Assembly (NCBI RefSeq): GCF_013410035.1 | Contig: NZ_JACCBW010000002.1 | Span: forward strand, 124,001-188,000 | Direction: 5' to 3' | DNA: 64,000 nucleotides | Source: Nocardioides cavernae | Lineage (GTDB): Bacteria > Actinomycetota > Actinomycetes > Propionibacteriales > Nocardioidaceae | Shown: positions 17,635 to 26,082 of the stretch, piece by piece | How the letters are laid out: each line of letters opens with the position of its first letter | Position numbering within the stretch: the first letter of the stretch is position 1 | The notes under the pieces: generated by a model | Database searches by the model: none | Told to the model about the DNA's origin: nothing | What the model saw: the letters and a program-made list of their open reading frames with translations, nothing else | Translations under genes and position numbers: made by a program

Positions 17635-17643
17635 GCGTCGCCG

Positions 17644-17710
17644 GGGGTAGTCCAGTGAGCAGTGGTCGTCCCCGGGCCCGGATGGCGACCGTCCGCGACT
17701 GGACTACCCC
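17644..17710. repeat. Long inverted repeat C downstream of the phosphoesterase gene
   Basis: Arms GGGGTAGTCCAGT (17644-17656) and ACTGGACTACCCC (17698-17710) pair over 13 bases without mismatch around a 41-base interior that itself holds GGTCG/CGACC and CCGGGCCCGG. The stop codon of the minus-strand phosphoesterase lies in the right arm. It may terminate that gene. Confidence 0.8.
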
Positions 17711-18489
17711 GAGAGGCGGGCGACCAGGCACGGCCCGCCCTCGTAGATCCCCCCGTCGATGTCGAGCGCCAGCCCCTCGGCGTACAGCCGGGGCTCGTCG
17801 TAGGAGTCGACCGGCTCGTCGAAGAGGTCGCCGATGATGCTGTGCCCGTGGACGATGCGCGTGCCGCCCAGCGTGCGCAGCAGCCGCCGCGCGGCGAGCG
17901 GACCCGCGCTGCCGGCGTACTCGTGGCGCTGCCCGAGCCGGACGAGGACGTCGAACCACGCGACCGGGTCGTCGTCAGCGAGGGTCGCGCGCACGGCCTC
18001 GTTGACCTCCTCGACCGAGTCGCCCCAGTCGAGGTACGCCGTGGTGTCGGAGTGCATCATCAGGTGCTCGCCGTCGCGGGCGACCGCCGGCAGCGCGGCC
18101 ATCCACGCGACCAGGTCCTCGTCCATCCCCGCCTGGTCGGTCTCGAGGCCGCCGTTGCGCGACCAGATCGCGCCGAAGCTGCGCACCATCCCGCGGTGCA
18201 CCACCTCCTCGTCGCCGAAGCGCCTCTTGCCGAGGGCGATCACCTCGTGGTTGCCGAGCAGGGGGTGCACGCCGCCGCCGGCCGCGGCCGCCTCGTCCGC
18301 CAGCCGACGCACGAGCGCGATCACGCCCAGGCCGTCGGGACCGCGGTCGAGCAGGTCGCCGAGAACCCACAGCCGCGCCTCGCCACCCGACCAGCGGCCG
18401 TCGTCACCGACCAGTCCCGCGGCGCGCAGGGCAGCGGTGAGCTCCGACAGGTGGCCGTGGGGATCGCTGGTCGCGAACGTCGCACTCAC
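17704..18489 (-). CDS. Metallophosphoesterase
   Basis: 261 residues with calcineurin-like metal-binding motifs in order: D9-x-H11 (SDPHGH), GDLLDRG, LLGNHEV and a C-terminal GTRIVHGHS. The family hydrolyses phosphoesters of proteins or nucleotides using two metals; the spacing recalls PP2A-like bacterial phosphatases. GTG 18489 is chosen because TACGGT ends 6 bases upstream; an upstream ATG would add 18 residues of non-conserved sequence. It diverges from the glutathionyl reductase gene, and ends inside inverted repeat C. Confidence 0.85.
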   Translation of the reverse strand: MSATFATSDPHGHLSELTAALRAAGLVGDDGRWSGGEARLWVLGDLLDRGPDGLGVIALVRRLADEAAAAGGGVHPLLGNHEVIALGKRRFGDEEVVHRGMVRSFGAIWSRNGGLETDQAGMDEDLVAWMAALPAVARDGEHLMMHSDTTAYLDWGDSVEEVNEAVRATLADDDPVAWFDVLVRLGQRHEYAGSAGPLAARRLLRTLGGTRIVHGHSIIGDLFDEPVDSYDEPRLYAEGLALDIDGGIYEGGPCLVARLSG

Positions 18490-18495
18490 GCTCCG

Positions 18496-18526
18496 ACCGT
18501 ATGCCGTCACCCGCCGTGGGTATCGT
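18496..18526. promoter_or_regulatory. Divergent leaderless promoters (TACGGT minus, TATCGT plus)
   Basis: TACGGT (18501-18496, minus) precedes GTG 18489 by 6 bases; TATCGT (18521-18526, plus) precedes ATG 18533 by 6 bases. The start codons are 43 bases apart, so the two -35 regions must overlap the opposite -10. Confidence 0.55.
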
Positions 18527-18532
18527 TGAAGC

Positions 18533-19522
18533 ATGAACGACACGGCCAGCTACACGACCAAGGGCAAGCCCTTCGAGCGCGACATGACCTACCTCCCCGA
18601 CCGCATCCTGGCCGGGGACCGTTCCGCGGACCCGCTCGACGACGCCCACCCGAGCGGCTCCAAGGACAGCCCGCGCGACGTGCCCGTGTGGGACGTCGCC
18701 CCCGGTCGCTACCGCCTCGTCGCCGCCCGCGCCTGCCCGTGGGCCCACCGCTCGATCATCGTCCGCTCGCTCCTCGGCCTCGAGGACGCCATCTCGTGGG
18801 GCGCCCCCGGCCCGACCCACGACCAGCGCAGCTGGACCTTCGACCTCGACCCCGGCGGCGTCGACCCCGTCCTCGGCATCGAGCGCCTCCAGCAGGCCTA
18901 CCTCGCCCGCCAGCCCGACTACTCCCGCGGGATCACCGTGCCCGCGATCGTCGAGGTCGAGTCCGGCAAGGTCGTCACCAACGACTTCCCGCAGATCACC
19001 CACGACCTCTTCTTCGAGTGGCGCGACCACCAGCGCGACGACGTGCCCGACCTCTGGCCGGCCGACGTCCGCGAGGAGATGGAGTCCGTGATGAAGCGGG
19101 TCTTCACCGAGGTCAACAACGGCGTCTACCGCTGCGGGTTCGCCGGCTCGCAGGAGGCGTACGACGACGCGTACGACCGCCTGTTCACCGCGCTCGACTG
19201 GCTCGAGGAGCGTCTCGCCGACCGCCGCTTCCTCATGGGCGAGGCGATCACCGAGGCCGACGTGCGGCTGTTCACGACCCTCGTCCGCTTCGACGCGGTC
19301 TACCACGGCCACTTCAAGTGCAACCGCAACAAGCTCACCGAGATGCCGAACCTGTGGGGCTACGCGCGCGACCTGTTCCAGACGCCCGGCTTCGGCGACG
19401 AGGTCGACTTCGAGCAGATCAAGCGGCACTACTACGTCGTCCACACCGACATCAACCCGACGCAGATCGTGCCGGCCGGACCCGACGAGTCGGGCTGGAC
19501 CACGCCGCACGGCCGCGGCTGA
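18533..19522 (+). CDS. Glutathionyl-hydroquinone reductase-like (ECM4/YqjG family) protein
   Basis: 329 residues, the usual length of the family. The active-site motif is C68-P-W (ARACPWAHRS), followed by the thioredoxin-like domain with VPAIVEVESGKVVTNDF and an alpha-helical GST domain with FTEVNNGVYRCGFA and HFKCNRNK. Xi-class GSTs reductively remove glutathione from quinone conjugates; an actinobacterium would probably use mycothiol conjugates (inference). Leaderless start at ATG 18533. A strong hairpin follows the stop. Confidence 0.88.
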   Translation: MNDTASYTTKGKPFERDMTYLPDRILAGDRSADPLDDAHPSGSKDSPRDVPVWDVAPGRYRLVAARACPWAHRSIIVRSLLGLEDAISWGAPGPTHDQRSWTFDLDPGGVDPVLGIERLQQAYLARQPDYSRGITVPAIVEVESGKVVTNDFPQITHDLFFEWRDHQRDDVPDLWPADVREEMESVMKRVFTEVNNGVYRCGFAGSQEAYDDAYDRLFTALDWLEERLADRRFLMGEAITEADVRLFTTLVRFDAVYHGHFKCNRNKLTEMPNLWGYARDLFQTPGFGDEVDFEQIKRHYYVVHTDINPTQIVPAGPDESGWTTPHGRG

Positions 19523-19524
19523 GA

Positions 19525-19550
19525 CGCGCGCGAGCAGCGGCTCGCGCGCG
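19525..19550 (+). terminator. GC-rich hairpin terminator after the reductase
   Basis: Stem CGCGCGCGAG / CTCGCGCGCG, 10 perfect pairs, with loop CAGCGG, 3 bases after the stop. There is no U-tract, as is usual for GC-rich actinobacteria. Confidence 0.6.
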
Positions 19551-19571
19551 CCCCCGGGAGACCCCTCCAGA

Positions 19572-19601
19572 TTGGTGCTGCACGGCCTCGGCCGATACGT
19601 T
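19572..19601 (+). promoter_or_regulatory. Promoter of the 2-oxoacid dehydrogenase operon
   Basis: TTGGTG (19572-19577), an 18-base spacer, then TACGTT (19596-19601). Flanking GGTGCT (19574) and AGCACC (19604) form a small inverted repeat that could be an operator. The predicted start is about 100 bases before the E1 alpha gene. Confidence 0.45.
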
Positions 19602-19611
19602 GAGCACCACC

Positions 19612-19734
19612 ATGTGGTCGGGGTCACACACGCCGACGACCACGAGATCGAGCCGTCGGCGTCCGGCGATCCCGCGACTGCCGCTAGCTGTTGAAGGAGA
19701 GTGCGTTGTCCGAGCCTGCCTCCCCCCGGAGTGA
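19612..19734 (+). other. Possible 40-codon upstream ORF in the dehydrogenase leader
   Basis: ATG 19612 lies about four bases after the predicted transcription start and opens a 40-codon frame (MWSGSHTPTTTRSSRRRPAI...) ending at 19734, overlapping the E1 alpha start by 29 bases in another frame. It is rich in Arg, Pro, Thr and Ser. No Shine-Dalgarno is seen. It may be chance. Confidence 0.2.
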
Positions 19735-20878
19735 CACCTTCGGCCCCGACCTGGCGGAGGTCTTCGGACCCGCCCAGTCCGACGGTGGCCCCGACCTGGT
19801 CCAGCTGCTGACGCCCGAGGGCGAGCGCGTCCACCACCCCGAGTTCGACCACGACTTCTCGGCCGAGGAGCTGCGCGGGCTCTACCGCGACATGGTCCTC
19901 ACCCGCCGCATCGACGTCGAGGCGACCGCGCTGCAGCGCCACGGCGAGCTCGGCATCTGGGCCCAGCTGCTCGGCCAGGAGGCCGCGCAGATCGGCGCCG
20001 GCCGCGCCCTGCGCCCGCAGGACTACGTCTTCCCGACCTACCGCGAGCACGGCGTCGCCTACTGCAAGGGCGTCGACCCGCTGCGGCTGCTCGGTCTCTT
20101 CCGCGGCGTCGACCAGGGCGGCTGGGACCCCCACGAGAACAACTTCGGGCTCTACACGATCGTCATCGGCGCGCAGACCCTCCACGCCACCGGCTACGCG
20201 ATGGGCATGCAGCGCGACGGCGTCGTCGGCACCGGCGACCCCGAGCGCGACTCGGCCGTGATCGCCCACTTCGGCGACGGCGCGTCCTCGCAGGGCGACG
20301 TCAACGAGGCGTTCATCTTCGCCGCGTCCTACAACGCCCCCGTCGTGTTCTTCTGCCAGAACAACCAGTGGGCCATCTCCGAGCCCATCGAGCGGCAGAC
20401 CCGCATCCCGCTCTACCAGCGGGCGCTGGGCTTCGGCTTCCCGGGCATCCGGGTCGACGGCAACGACGTGCTGGCGACGTACGCCGTCACGCAGGCCGCG
20501 CTGCAGCGCGCGCGTGAGGGCAACGGCCCGTCCTTCGTCGAGGCCTACACCTACCGGATGGGCGCGCACACCACCACCGACGACCCGACGCGCTACCGGC
20601 TCAACGACGAGCTCGAGCACTGGAAGCTCAAGGACCCGATCGAGCGCCTCAAGGTCTACCTGCGCCGCAACGGCCTGGTCGACCAGCAGTTCTTCGACGA
20701 CCTCGACGCCGAGGCCAAGGAGATGGGCCACCACCTCCGCGAGGGCTGCAAGGCCCTGCCCGACCCGAAGCCGCTCGACCAGTTCGGCTACGTCTTCAGC
20801 GAGATGACCGACGAGATCGCCGCCCAGCGCGACGAGTTCGCCGCCTACCTCGCCTCGTTCGAGGGGAGCCACTCCTGA
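19706..20878 (+). CDS. 2-oxoacid dehydrogenase E1 component alpha (branched-chain/pyruvate type)
   Basis: 390 residues. The thiamine diphosphate motif is GDGASSQGDVNEAF ... NNQWAIS. With E1 beta and E2 it oxidatively decarboxylates a 2-oxoacid and passes the acyl group to the lipoyl arm; alpha-beta heterotetramer organisation suits branched-chain (Bkd) or pyruvate complexes. TTG 19706 is chosen because AAGGAG lies at 19694-19699 with good spacing; no ATG fits. The stop overlaps the E1 beta ATG (TGATG). E3 is not in the window, so a shared lipoamide dehydrogenase is assumed. Confidence 0.85.
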   Translation: MSEPASPRSDTFGPDLAEVFGPAQSDGGPDLVQLLTPEGERVHHPEFDHDFSAEELRGLYRDMVLTRRIDVEATALQRHGELGIWAQLLGQEAAQIGAGRALRPQDYVFPTYREHGVAYCKGVDPLRLLGLFRGVDQGGWDPHENNFGLYTIVIGAQTLHATGYAMGMQRDGVVGTGDPERDSAVIAHFGDGASSQGDVNEAFIFAASYNAPVVFFCQNNQWAISEPIERQTRIPLYQRALGFGFPGIRVDGNDVLATYAVTQAALQRAREGNGPSFVEAYTYRMGAHTTTDDPTRYRLNDELEHWKLKDPIERLKVYLRRNGLVDQQFFDDLDAEAKEMGHHLREGCKALPDPKPLDQFGYVFSEMTDEIAAQRDEFAAYLASFEGSHS

Positions 20879-21864
20879 TGAGCACCAGCCAGAAGATCAC
20901 CCTCGCCAAGGGCCTCAACATGGGGCTGCGCAAGGCGATGGAGGACGACGACAAGGTCCTGCTCATGGGTGAGGACGTCGGCAAGCTCGGCGGTGTCTTC
21001 CGCATCACCGACGGCCTGCAGAAGGACTTCGGCGAGGACCGCGTCATCGACAGCCCGCTCGCGGAGTCCGGCATCGTCGGCACCGCCGTCGGCATGGCGC
21101 TGCGCGGCTACCGCCCCGTCATCGAGATCCAGTTCGACGGCTTCGTCTACCCCGCCTACGACCAGATCGTGTGCCAGGTCGCGAAGTACACCTACCGCTC
21201 GCAGGGGAAGGTGAAGATGCCGATCGTCATCCGCATCCCCTTCGGCGGCGGCATCGGCGCGGTCGAGCACCACTCCGAGAGCCCGGAGGCGCAGTTCGCG
21301 CACACCCCCGGCCTCAAGGTGGTGGCCTGCTCCAACCCAGTCGACGGCTACTGGATGATCCAGCAGGCCATCGCCCACGACGACCCGGTCATCTTCCTCG
21401 AGCCCAAGCGGCAGTACCACGCCGACAAGGCCGAGCTCGACGAGTCCGCGACCCCGGAGCCGCTGTTCACCTCGCGCGTCGTCCGCGCCGGCACCGACGC
21501 GACGGTCCTGGCCTACGGCCCGACGGTGAAGACCGCGCTCAAGTGCGCCGAGGCCGCCGCGTCGGAGGGACGCAGCCTCGAGGTCATCGACCTGCGCACC
21601 CTGTCCCCGCTCGACATGGCGCCCGTGCTCGAGTCCGTACGCCGCACCGGCCGCTGCGTGGTCACCCACGAGGCGCACGTCAACCTCGGCATGGGTGCCG
21701 AGCTGGCCGCCCGGATCACCGAGGAGTGCTTCTACTCCCTCGAGGCCCCGGTCCTGCGCGTCGGCGCCTTCGACACGCCCTACCCGCCGTCGCGGATCGA
21801 GGAGGAGTACCTCCCCGACCTCGACCGGGTGCTGGACGCCGTCGACCGCACCTTCGCCTTCTGA
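20878..21864 (+). CDS. 2-oxoacid dehydrogenase E1 component beta
   Basis: 328 residues, standard length. The transketolase pyrimidine domain begins MGEDVGKLGGVFRITDGL and includes PLAESGIVGTAVGMA; PFGGGIGAVEHHSESPEA and YPPSRIEEEYLP follow, giving the C-terminal domain that completes the E1 active site. It is translated from an ATG overlapping the E1 alpha stop. An 11-base gap with GAGGAGA separates it from E2. Which substrate is used cannot be decided from these residues; I favour branched-chain acids, whose monomers feed fatty acid synthesis. Confidence 0.88.
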   Translation: MSTSQKITLAKGLNMGLRKAMEDDDKVLLMGEDVGKLGGVFRITDGLQKDFGEDRVIDSPLAESGIVGTAVGMALRGYRPVIEIQFDGFVYPAYDQIVCQVAKYTYRSQGKVKMPIVIRIPFGGGIGAVEHHSESPEAQFAHTPGLKVVACSNPVDGYWMIQQAIAHDDPVIFLEPKRQYHADKAELDESATPEPLFTSRVVRAGTDATVLAYGPTVKTALKCAEAAASEGRSLEVIDLRTLSPLDMAPVLESVRRTGRCVVTHEAHVNLGMGAELAARITEECFYSLEAPVLRVGAFDTPYPPSRIEEEYLPDLDRVLDAVDRTFAF

Positions 21865-21875
21865 GGAGACCACTG

Positions 21876-23453
21876 ATGTCCGAGTTCCTTCTCCCCGACG
21901 TCGGCGAGGGCCTCACCGAGGCCGAGATCGTGGCCTGGAAGGTCAAGGTCGGCGACACCGTCGAGATCAACGACGTGATCGTCGAGATCGAGACCGCCAA
22001 GTCGCTCGTCGAGCTGCCGTCGCCCTTCGAGGGCACCGTCCTGGCCCTGCTCGTCCCCGAGGGCGAGACCATCCCGGTCGGTACGCCGATCATCTCGATC
22101 GGCGCGCCGGGCGAGGCCCCGGCCGCGCCGGCGCCCACCGAGCAGACCGAGTCCGACCCCTACCTCGGGATGGCCGAGAAGGCCGGCGCGGCCGAGGCCG
22201 CCCAGGTCGACCCGGCCGACATCGACCTGTCCAACCCGGCGGCGTCCGGCTCGATGGAGGGCGCGTCCCTCGTCGGCCGGATCAAGGCCGAGCGCGGGCC
22301 GATGCGCCGCGCCCGCCGCGGCTCGGCGTCCCCGAGCACGGAGGCCGGCGCCAACACCCAGATGCAGGTGCAGGGCGCCTTCTCGCCCGGCGGGGCCCAG
22401 TCCGACGAGGTCATGCCGGCCGACGAGTCGCCGGTGCCCGCCGTCGACCAGCGGCCCGCGCCGCAGGCGGCTCCCGCCGAGGCGCTCGTGCCCGCGGCCG
22501 CGCAGGACCCCGGCGTCGTGCGTACGCTCGCCAAGCCGCCCGTCCGCAAGCTCGCCAAGGACCTCGGCGTCGACCTGTCGACGCTGACCGGCTCCGGCCC
22601 GTCGGGCTCGATCACCCGCGACGACGTGCAGGGTGCCGCCAGCGGCGGCGGCAGTCGTACGCCCGTCCCGGCGGCGGGGGCCGACACCCCCGGCGCGTCC
22701 TATGGCGGGTCGTCGCAGCGCGGCCTGACCAGTGGCAGCCACGCCGGCGAGCGCGAGACCCGCGAGCCCATCAAGGGCGTGCGCAAGATGATGGCGACGG
22801 CGATGAGCCAGTCGGCCTTCACCAGCCCGCACGTCACCGAGTGGGTCACCGTCGACGTGACCGCCACGATGCAGCTCGTCGAGCGGCTCAAGGCGCGTCG
22901 CGAGCTCCGCGAGGTCAAGGTCGGGCCGCTGCTCGTCCTCGCCCGCGCGGTCATCCTGGCGATGAAGCGCACGCCGGAGATCAACTCCTTCTGGGACGAG
23001 GCCGCGCAGGAGGTCGTCCACAAGCACTACGTCAACCTCGGGATCGCGGCCGCCACGCCGCGCGGCCTCGTGGTGCCCAACGTCAAGGACGCCGACTCGC
23101 TCTCGCTCACCGAGCTCGCGGCGGCGCTGGCCGAGCTCACCGCCACCGCGCGCGACGGGAAGACCCAGCCGGCGGAGATGGCCGGCGGCACCTTCACGAT
23201 CACCAACGTGGGCGTCTTCGGCGTCGACGCCGGCACGCCGATCATCAACCCCGGAGAGTCCGCGATCCTGTGCTTCGGCGCGATCAACAAGCGGCCGTGG
23301 GTGGACGAGGCCACCGGCGAGATCGTCGTGCGCGACGTCACCACGCTGGCACTGTCGTTCGACCACCGCCACATCGACGGCGAGAAGGGCTCGCGCTTCC
23401 TCGCCGACGTCGCCGGCATCCTCCACGACCCGGGGACGGCGCTGCTCTTCTGA
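21876..23453 (+). CDS. Dihydrolipoamide acyltransferase (E2) of the 2-oxoacid dehydrogenase complex
   Basis: 525 residues from ATG 21876. A single lipoyl domain (1-80) with K42 in ETAKSLVELP is followed by a long Ala/Pro/Glu-rich linker (about 85-210), a peripheral subunit-binding domain (KPPVRKLAKDLGVDLSTLTG) and a catalytic core. The catalytic pair is H497 and D501 in DHRHIDG. The linker is unusually long and contains extra Gln-rich segments. The core transfers acyl groups to CoA. An inverted repeat 7 bases after the stop probably ends the operon. Confidence 0.9.
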   Translation: MSEFLLPDVGEGLTEAEIVAWKVKVGDTVEINDVIVEIETAKSLVELPSPFEGTVLALLVPEGETIPVGTPIISIGAPGEAPAAPAPTEQTESDPYLGMAEKAGAAEAAQVDPADIDLSNPAASGSMEGASLVGRIKAERGPMRRARRGSASPSTEAGANTQMQVQGAFSPGGAQSDEVMPADESPVPAVDQRPAPQAAPAEALVPAAAQDPGVVRTLAKPPVRKLAKDLGVDLSTLTGSGPSGSITRDDVQGAASGGGSRTPVPAAGADTPGASYGGSSQRGLTSGSHAGERETREPIKGVRKMMATAMSQSAFTSPHVTEWVTVDVTATMQLVERLKARRELREVKVGPLLVLARAVILAMKRTPEINSFWDEAAQEVVHKHYVNLGIAAATPRGLVVPNVKDADSLSLTELAAALAELTATARDGKTQPAEMAGGTFTITNVGVFGVDAGTPIINPGESAILCFGAINKRPWVDEATGEIVVRDVTTLALSFDHRHIDGEKGSRFLADVAGILHDPGTALLF

Positions 23454-23460
23454 CCGGCTC

Positions 23461-23523
23461 GGTATCTAGGGACGACATGGTGGCCAGAACCCGGTCACGA
23501 CGACCACGTCGTCCCTAGATACC
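23461..23523. repeat. Long inverted repeat D between convergent genes (possible bidirectional terminator)
   Basis: Twenty-base arms at 23461-23480 and 23504-23523 (left arm GGTATCTAGGGACGACATGG) pair with one mismatch around a 23-base loop. It sits between the E2 stop and the convergent reductase stop. Confidence 0.8.
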
Positions 23524-23555
23524 CCACGGACGGGGCGCCCGCCCCGGTCGTCGCC

Positions 23556-24506
23556 TCAGCGGGCGTGCCAGGCCGCGAGGACCTCGGCCTCCCGCTCCGC
23601 CGGGAGTGCGTGGACCGGCGTGTCGAGGCAGCCGGCCGCGGTGTCGGCGATCGACCGCAGCCGCAGCCCGGCGGCCTCGGCCGGCCCGGGATCGTGCGCC
23701 AGCATGCCGTCGTGCTCGGGCCGCGGGAGCCAGAGCGGCAGCGAGCCCTCGCCGGCCCACGGCTCGACGCCCTGCTCGGCGAGGAAGTCCTGGTCGACCC
23801 ACGTGAGGTGCGGGTCGTCCGCCCCGACCCCGGCCGCCACCTCGGCGAGCAGCTCGGCGAACGGCACCGGCCGGCCGACCGCGTCGTACGCACCGGTGGT
23901 CTGCGCGTCGGCGAGGTCGAGCAGCCACGCCGCGAGGTCGCGTACGTCGATCACCTGCACCACGTCCTCCGGCCTGCCCGGAGCGAGCACCTCGCCGCCG
24001 CGCGCCAGCCGCTGCGGCCAGTAGGAGAACCGGCCCGTCGGGTCGCCCGGTCCCACGACGAGGCCCGGCCGGGCGACGACCGACGACGTCGCGCCGGCAG
24101 CGACGATCCGTTCGCAGGCGACCTTCATCCCGCCGTACGCCTCCGGGTCGACGGAGAGGTCGACGTCCTCGTCGATCGGCTCCGCGAGCGGCTCCGTCGC
24201 CGGGGACGAGCTGTCGGCGTAGACGCTGATCGTCGACACGAACACCCAGTGCGCATCCGGCAGCGCCGCGACGGCGCTGCGGGCCTGTGAGGGGAGCCGG
24301 GTCACGTCGACGACCGCGTCCCAGGCGCCGTCGGCGACCTCGGGAGGTACGCCGTCCGCGCGGTCCCAGTGCAGGTGGCGGGCCCCGTCGGGCACCGTCC
24401 CCGACAGGCCGCGGCACGCACAGGTGACGTCCCACCCGCGGGCGACGGCCTGCGCGGCGGTCTCGCGGGAGAGGAAGCGGGTACCGCCCAGCACGAGGAG
24501 CCTCAT
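23556..24506 (-). CDS. NAD-dependent epimerase/dehydratase family reductase
   Basis: 316 residues with an N-terminal Rossmann motif LLVLGGTRFLSRETAAQA and an SDR-like centre (VFVSTISVYAD, with YGGMK providing Tyr-x3-Lys). The extended atypical SDR fold suggests a reductase or isomerase of unknown substrate; the C-terminal region (LAEVAAGVGADDPHLTWVD) resembles actinobacterial isoflavone-reductase/epimerase relatives. ATG 24506 follows GGAGTGG at a workable distance. It diverges from the coiled-coil gene by 140 bases and converges on E2. Confidence 0.8.
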   Translation of the reverse strand: MRLLVLGGTRFLSRETAAQAVARGWDVTCACRGLSGTVPDGARHLHWDRADGVPPEVADGAWDAVVDVTRLPSQARSAVAALPDAHWVFVSTISVYADSSSPATEPLAEPIDEDVDLSVDPEAYGGMKVACERIVAAGATSSVVARPGLVVGPGDPTGRFSYWPQRLARGGEVLAPGRPEDVVQVIDVRDLAAWLLDLADAQTTGAYDAVGRPVPFAELLAEVAAGVGADDPHLTWVDQDFLAEQGVEPWAGEGSLPLWLPRPEHDGMLAHDPGPAEAAGLRLRSIADTAAGCLDTPVHALPAEREAEVLAAWHAR

Positions 24507-24645
24507 GGTCGCCACTCCAGCGCACGCCACCCGGTCCGGCAAGGGGGTTCCGCTGTCGGCAGAACCGGTGGACCCACCCCTTTGTGGGTACGCCGGTGCG
24601 CTGCGACAATGAGCGCTCCACGACGTGTGAGAGGAGTGGGCGGGC

Positions 24646-26082
24646 ATGTCCTCAGGTGAGCCCACCACCGCCGCCCTGCTCGCGAGGGCCCAGCAGGTCG
24701 CCGACCAGCTGGTCGGCGAGGCCCGGCAGGAGGCCGAGCGCCTGACGGCCGACCTCGCGTCGCTGCGTGAGGAGACGCGGCTGCTCAAGGCCGAGGCCGA
24801 GCGCGACCGCGCCGAGGCCGGCCGGGCGCGCAGGCAGGCCGAGGAGGTGCTCGCCGGGGCGTCCGAGGAGGCCTCGACCATCGTCGTCGACGCCAACGAG
24901 CAGGCCGCCCTCCTGATGTCCTCGGCCGGCGCCGCCCGCGACGAGCAGGTCGAGGCGGCCCGCACCGAGGGCGAGAAGCTGCGTGCCCAGGCCGCCGACG
25001 ACGTCGCCGCGATGCTCGCCGAGTCGCAGGCGCTCCGCGACACCGCCGCCAGCGAGAAGGACGAGCTGCTCGCCGGGGCGCGGGCCGAGGCGGAGTCCGC
25101 CGTCGCCGTCGCCCAGGACGCCGCCGCCCGCCTCGTCGAGGAGGCGCGCACCTCCGCCCGGCAGCACCTCGAGACCGCGACCGCCGAGTCCGAGTCGCTC
25201 CGCGCCAGTGCCTCCACCGAGTCGGCCCGGATGCGCGACGAGGCGGCGCTCCACGTCGAGGAGCTGCGGCGTACGACCGGCGCCGAGGTCGACCGCATGC
25301 GCCGGGCGGCGGAGGAGACGCTCGCCAGCGCCCGGGCCGAGTCCGAGGAGCAGCTGCGCCACGCGGCTGAGCAGACCGAGTGGGCCACCCGGACCGTCGA
25401 GTCGGTGCTCGCCGGCGCGGCGACGGAGGCCGCCTCGATCCGCAAGGCCGCGCACGACGACGCCGGCGCGCACGCCCGACTCGTCCGCGAGCGCGTCCAG
25501 GGCGTCATCGCCACCGTCAACGCCCGGATGGCGCTCGAGCTCGCCGAGGCCAAGCAGCGTGCCGAGGAGGTCACCCAGGCCGCCGAGCACGCCGCCGGCG
25601 AGCTGCGGTCCGAGGCGAGGCTGGCCCTCGAGCAGGCGCGCACGGAGGCCGAGCGCATCGTCGCCGACGCCACCGACGAGTCCGAACGCGCCGTCGAGCG
25701 GCTCGAGCGCCGGCGCAGCGAGGCCGAGTCCGGAGCGGCGAGCCTGCGCGCGCTGGTCGCCGAGGAGGTCACCCGCAGCCGTGCCGACGCCGCCGAGGAG
25801 CGGCGCCGCGCCCGCGAGGAGTCCAACGCGCTCGTGGCCGAGGGACGCGCCGAGGCCGACCAGCTGCGCGAGAGCGCCCGTCGCGCGCTCGAGCGGGCCC
25901 GGACGGAGATCGCGCAGCTGCAGGAGCAGCGCGACGGCATCGCCGCGGAGCTCGGCCAGCTCTCCGGGGTGATCGCGGCGCTCTCGGTCCCCGAGCAGGC
26001 GCACCCCACGGGCCCCGCCCCCACTGCCACCCCCACCCCACCCGAGTCCTCGTCACCCCACCAGGAGACCCCCGATGCCTGA
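24646..26082 (+). CDS. Long coiled-coil protein (Scy/FilP-like)
   Basis: 478 residues, almost all Ala/Glu/Arg-rich heptad-like helix from about 10 to 445, ending in a Pro/Ser/Thr tail. There is no enzymatic motif. Such proteins in actinobacteria assemble with DivIVA at the cell poles or as cytoskeletal filaments (Scy, FilP); this is inferred from coiled-coil character and from the DivIVA-like gene overlapping it by 8 bases. ATG 24646 follows GAGGAG. Codon use is normal for the window. A cell-wall-binding or SMC-like role is possible. Confidence 0.7.
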   Translation: MSSGEPTTAALLARAQQVADQLVGEARQEAERLTADLASLREETRLLKAEAERDRAEAGRARRQAEEVLAGASEEASTIVVDANEQAALLMSSAGAARDEQVEAARTEGEKLRAQAADDVAAMLAESQALRDTAASEKDELLAGARAEAESAVAVAQDAAARLVEEARTSARQHLETATAESESLRASASTESARMRDEAALHVEELRRTTGAEVDRMRRAAEETLASARAESEEQLRHAAEQTEWATRTVESVLAGAATEAASIRKAAHDDAGAHARLVRERVQGVIATVNARMALELAEAKQRAEEVTQAAEHAAGELRSEARLALEQARTEAERIVADATDESERAVERLERRRSEAESGAASLRALVAEEVTRSRADAAEERRRAREESNALVAEGRAEADQLRESARRALERARTEIAQLQEQRDGIAAELGQLSGVIAALSVPEQAHPTGPAPTATPTPPESSSPHQETPDA

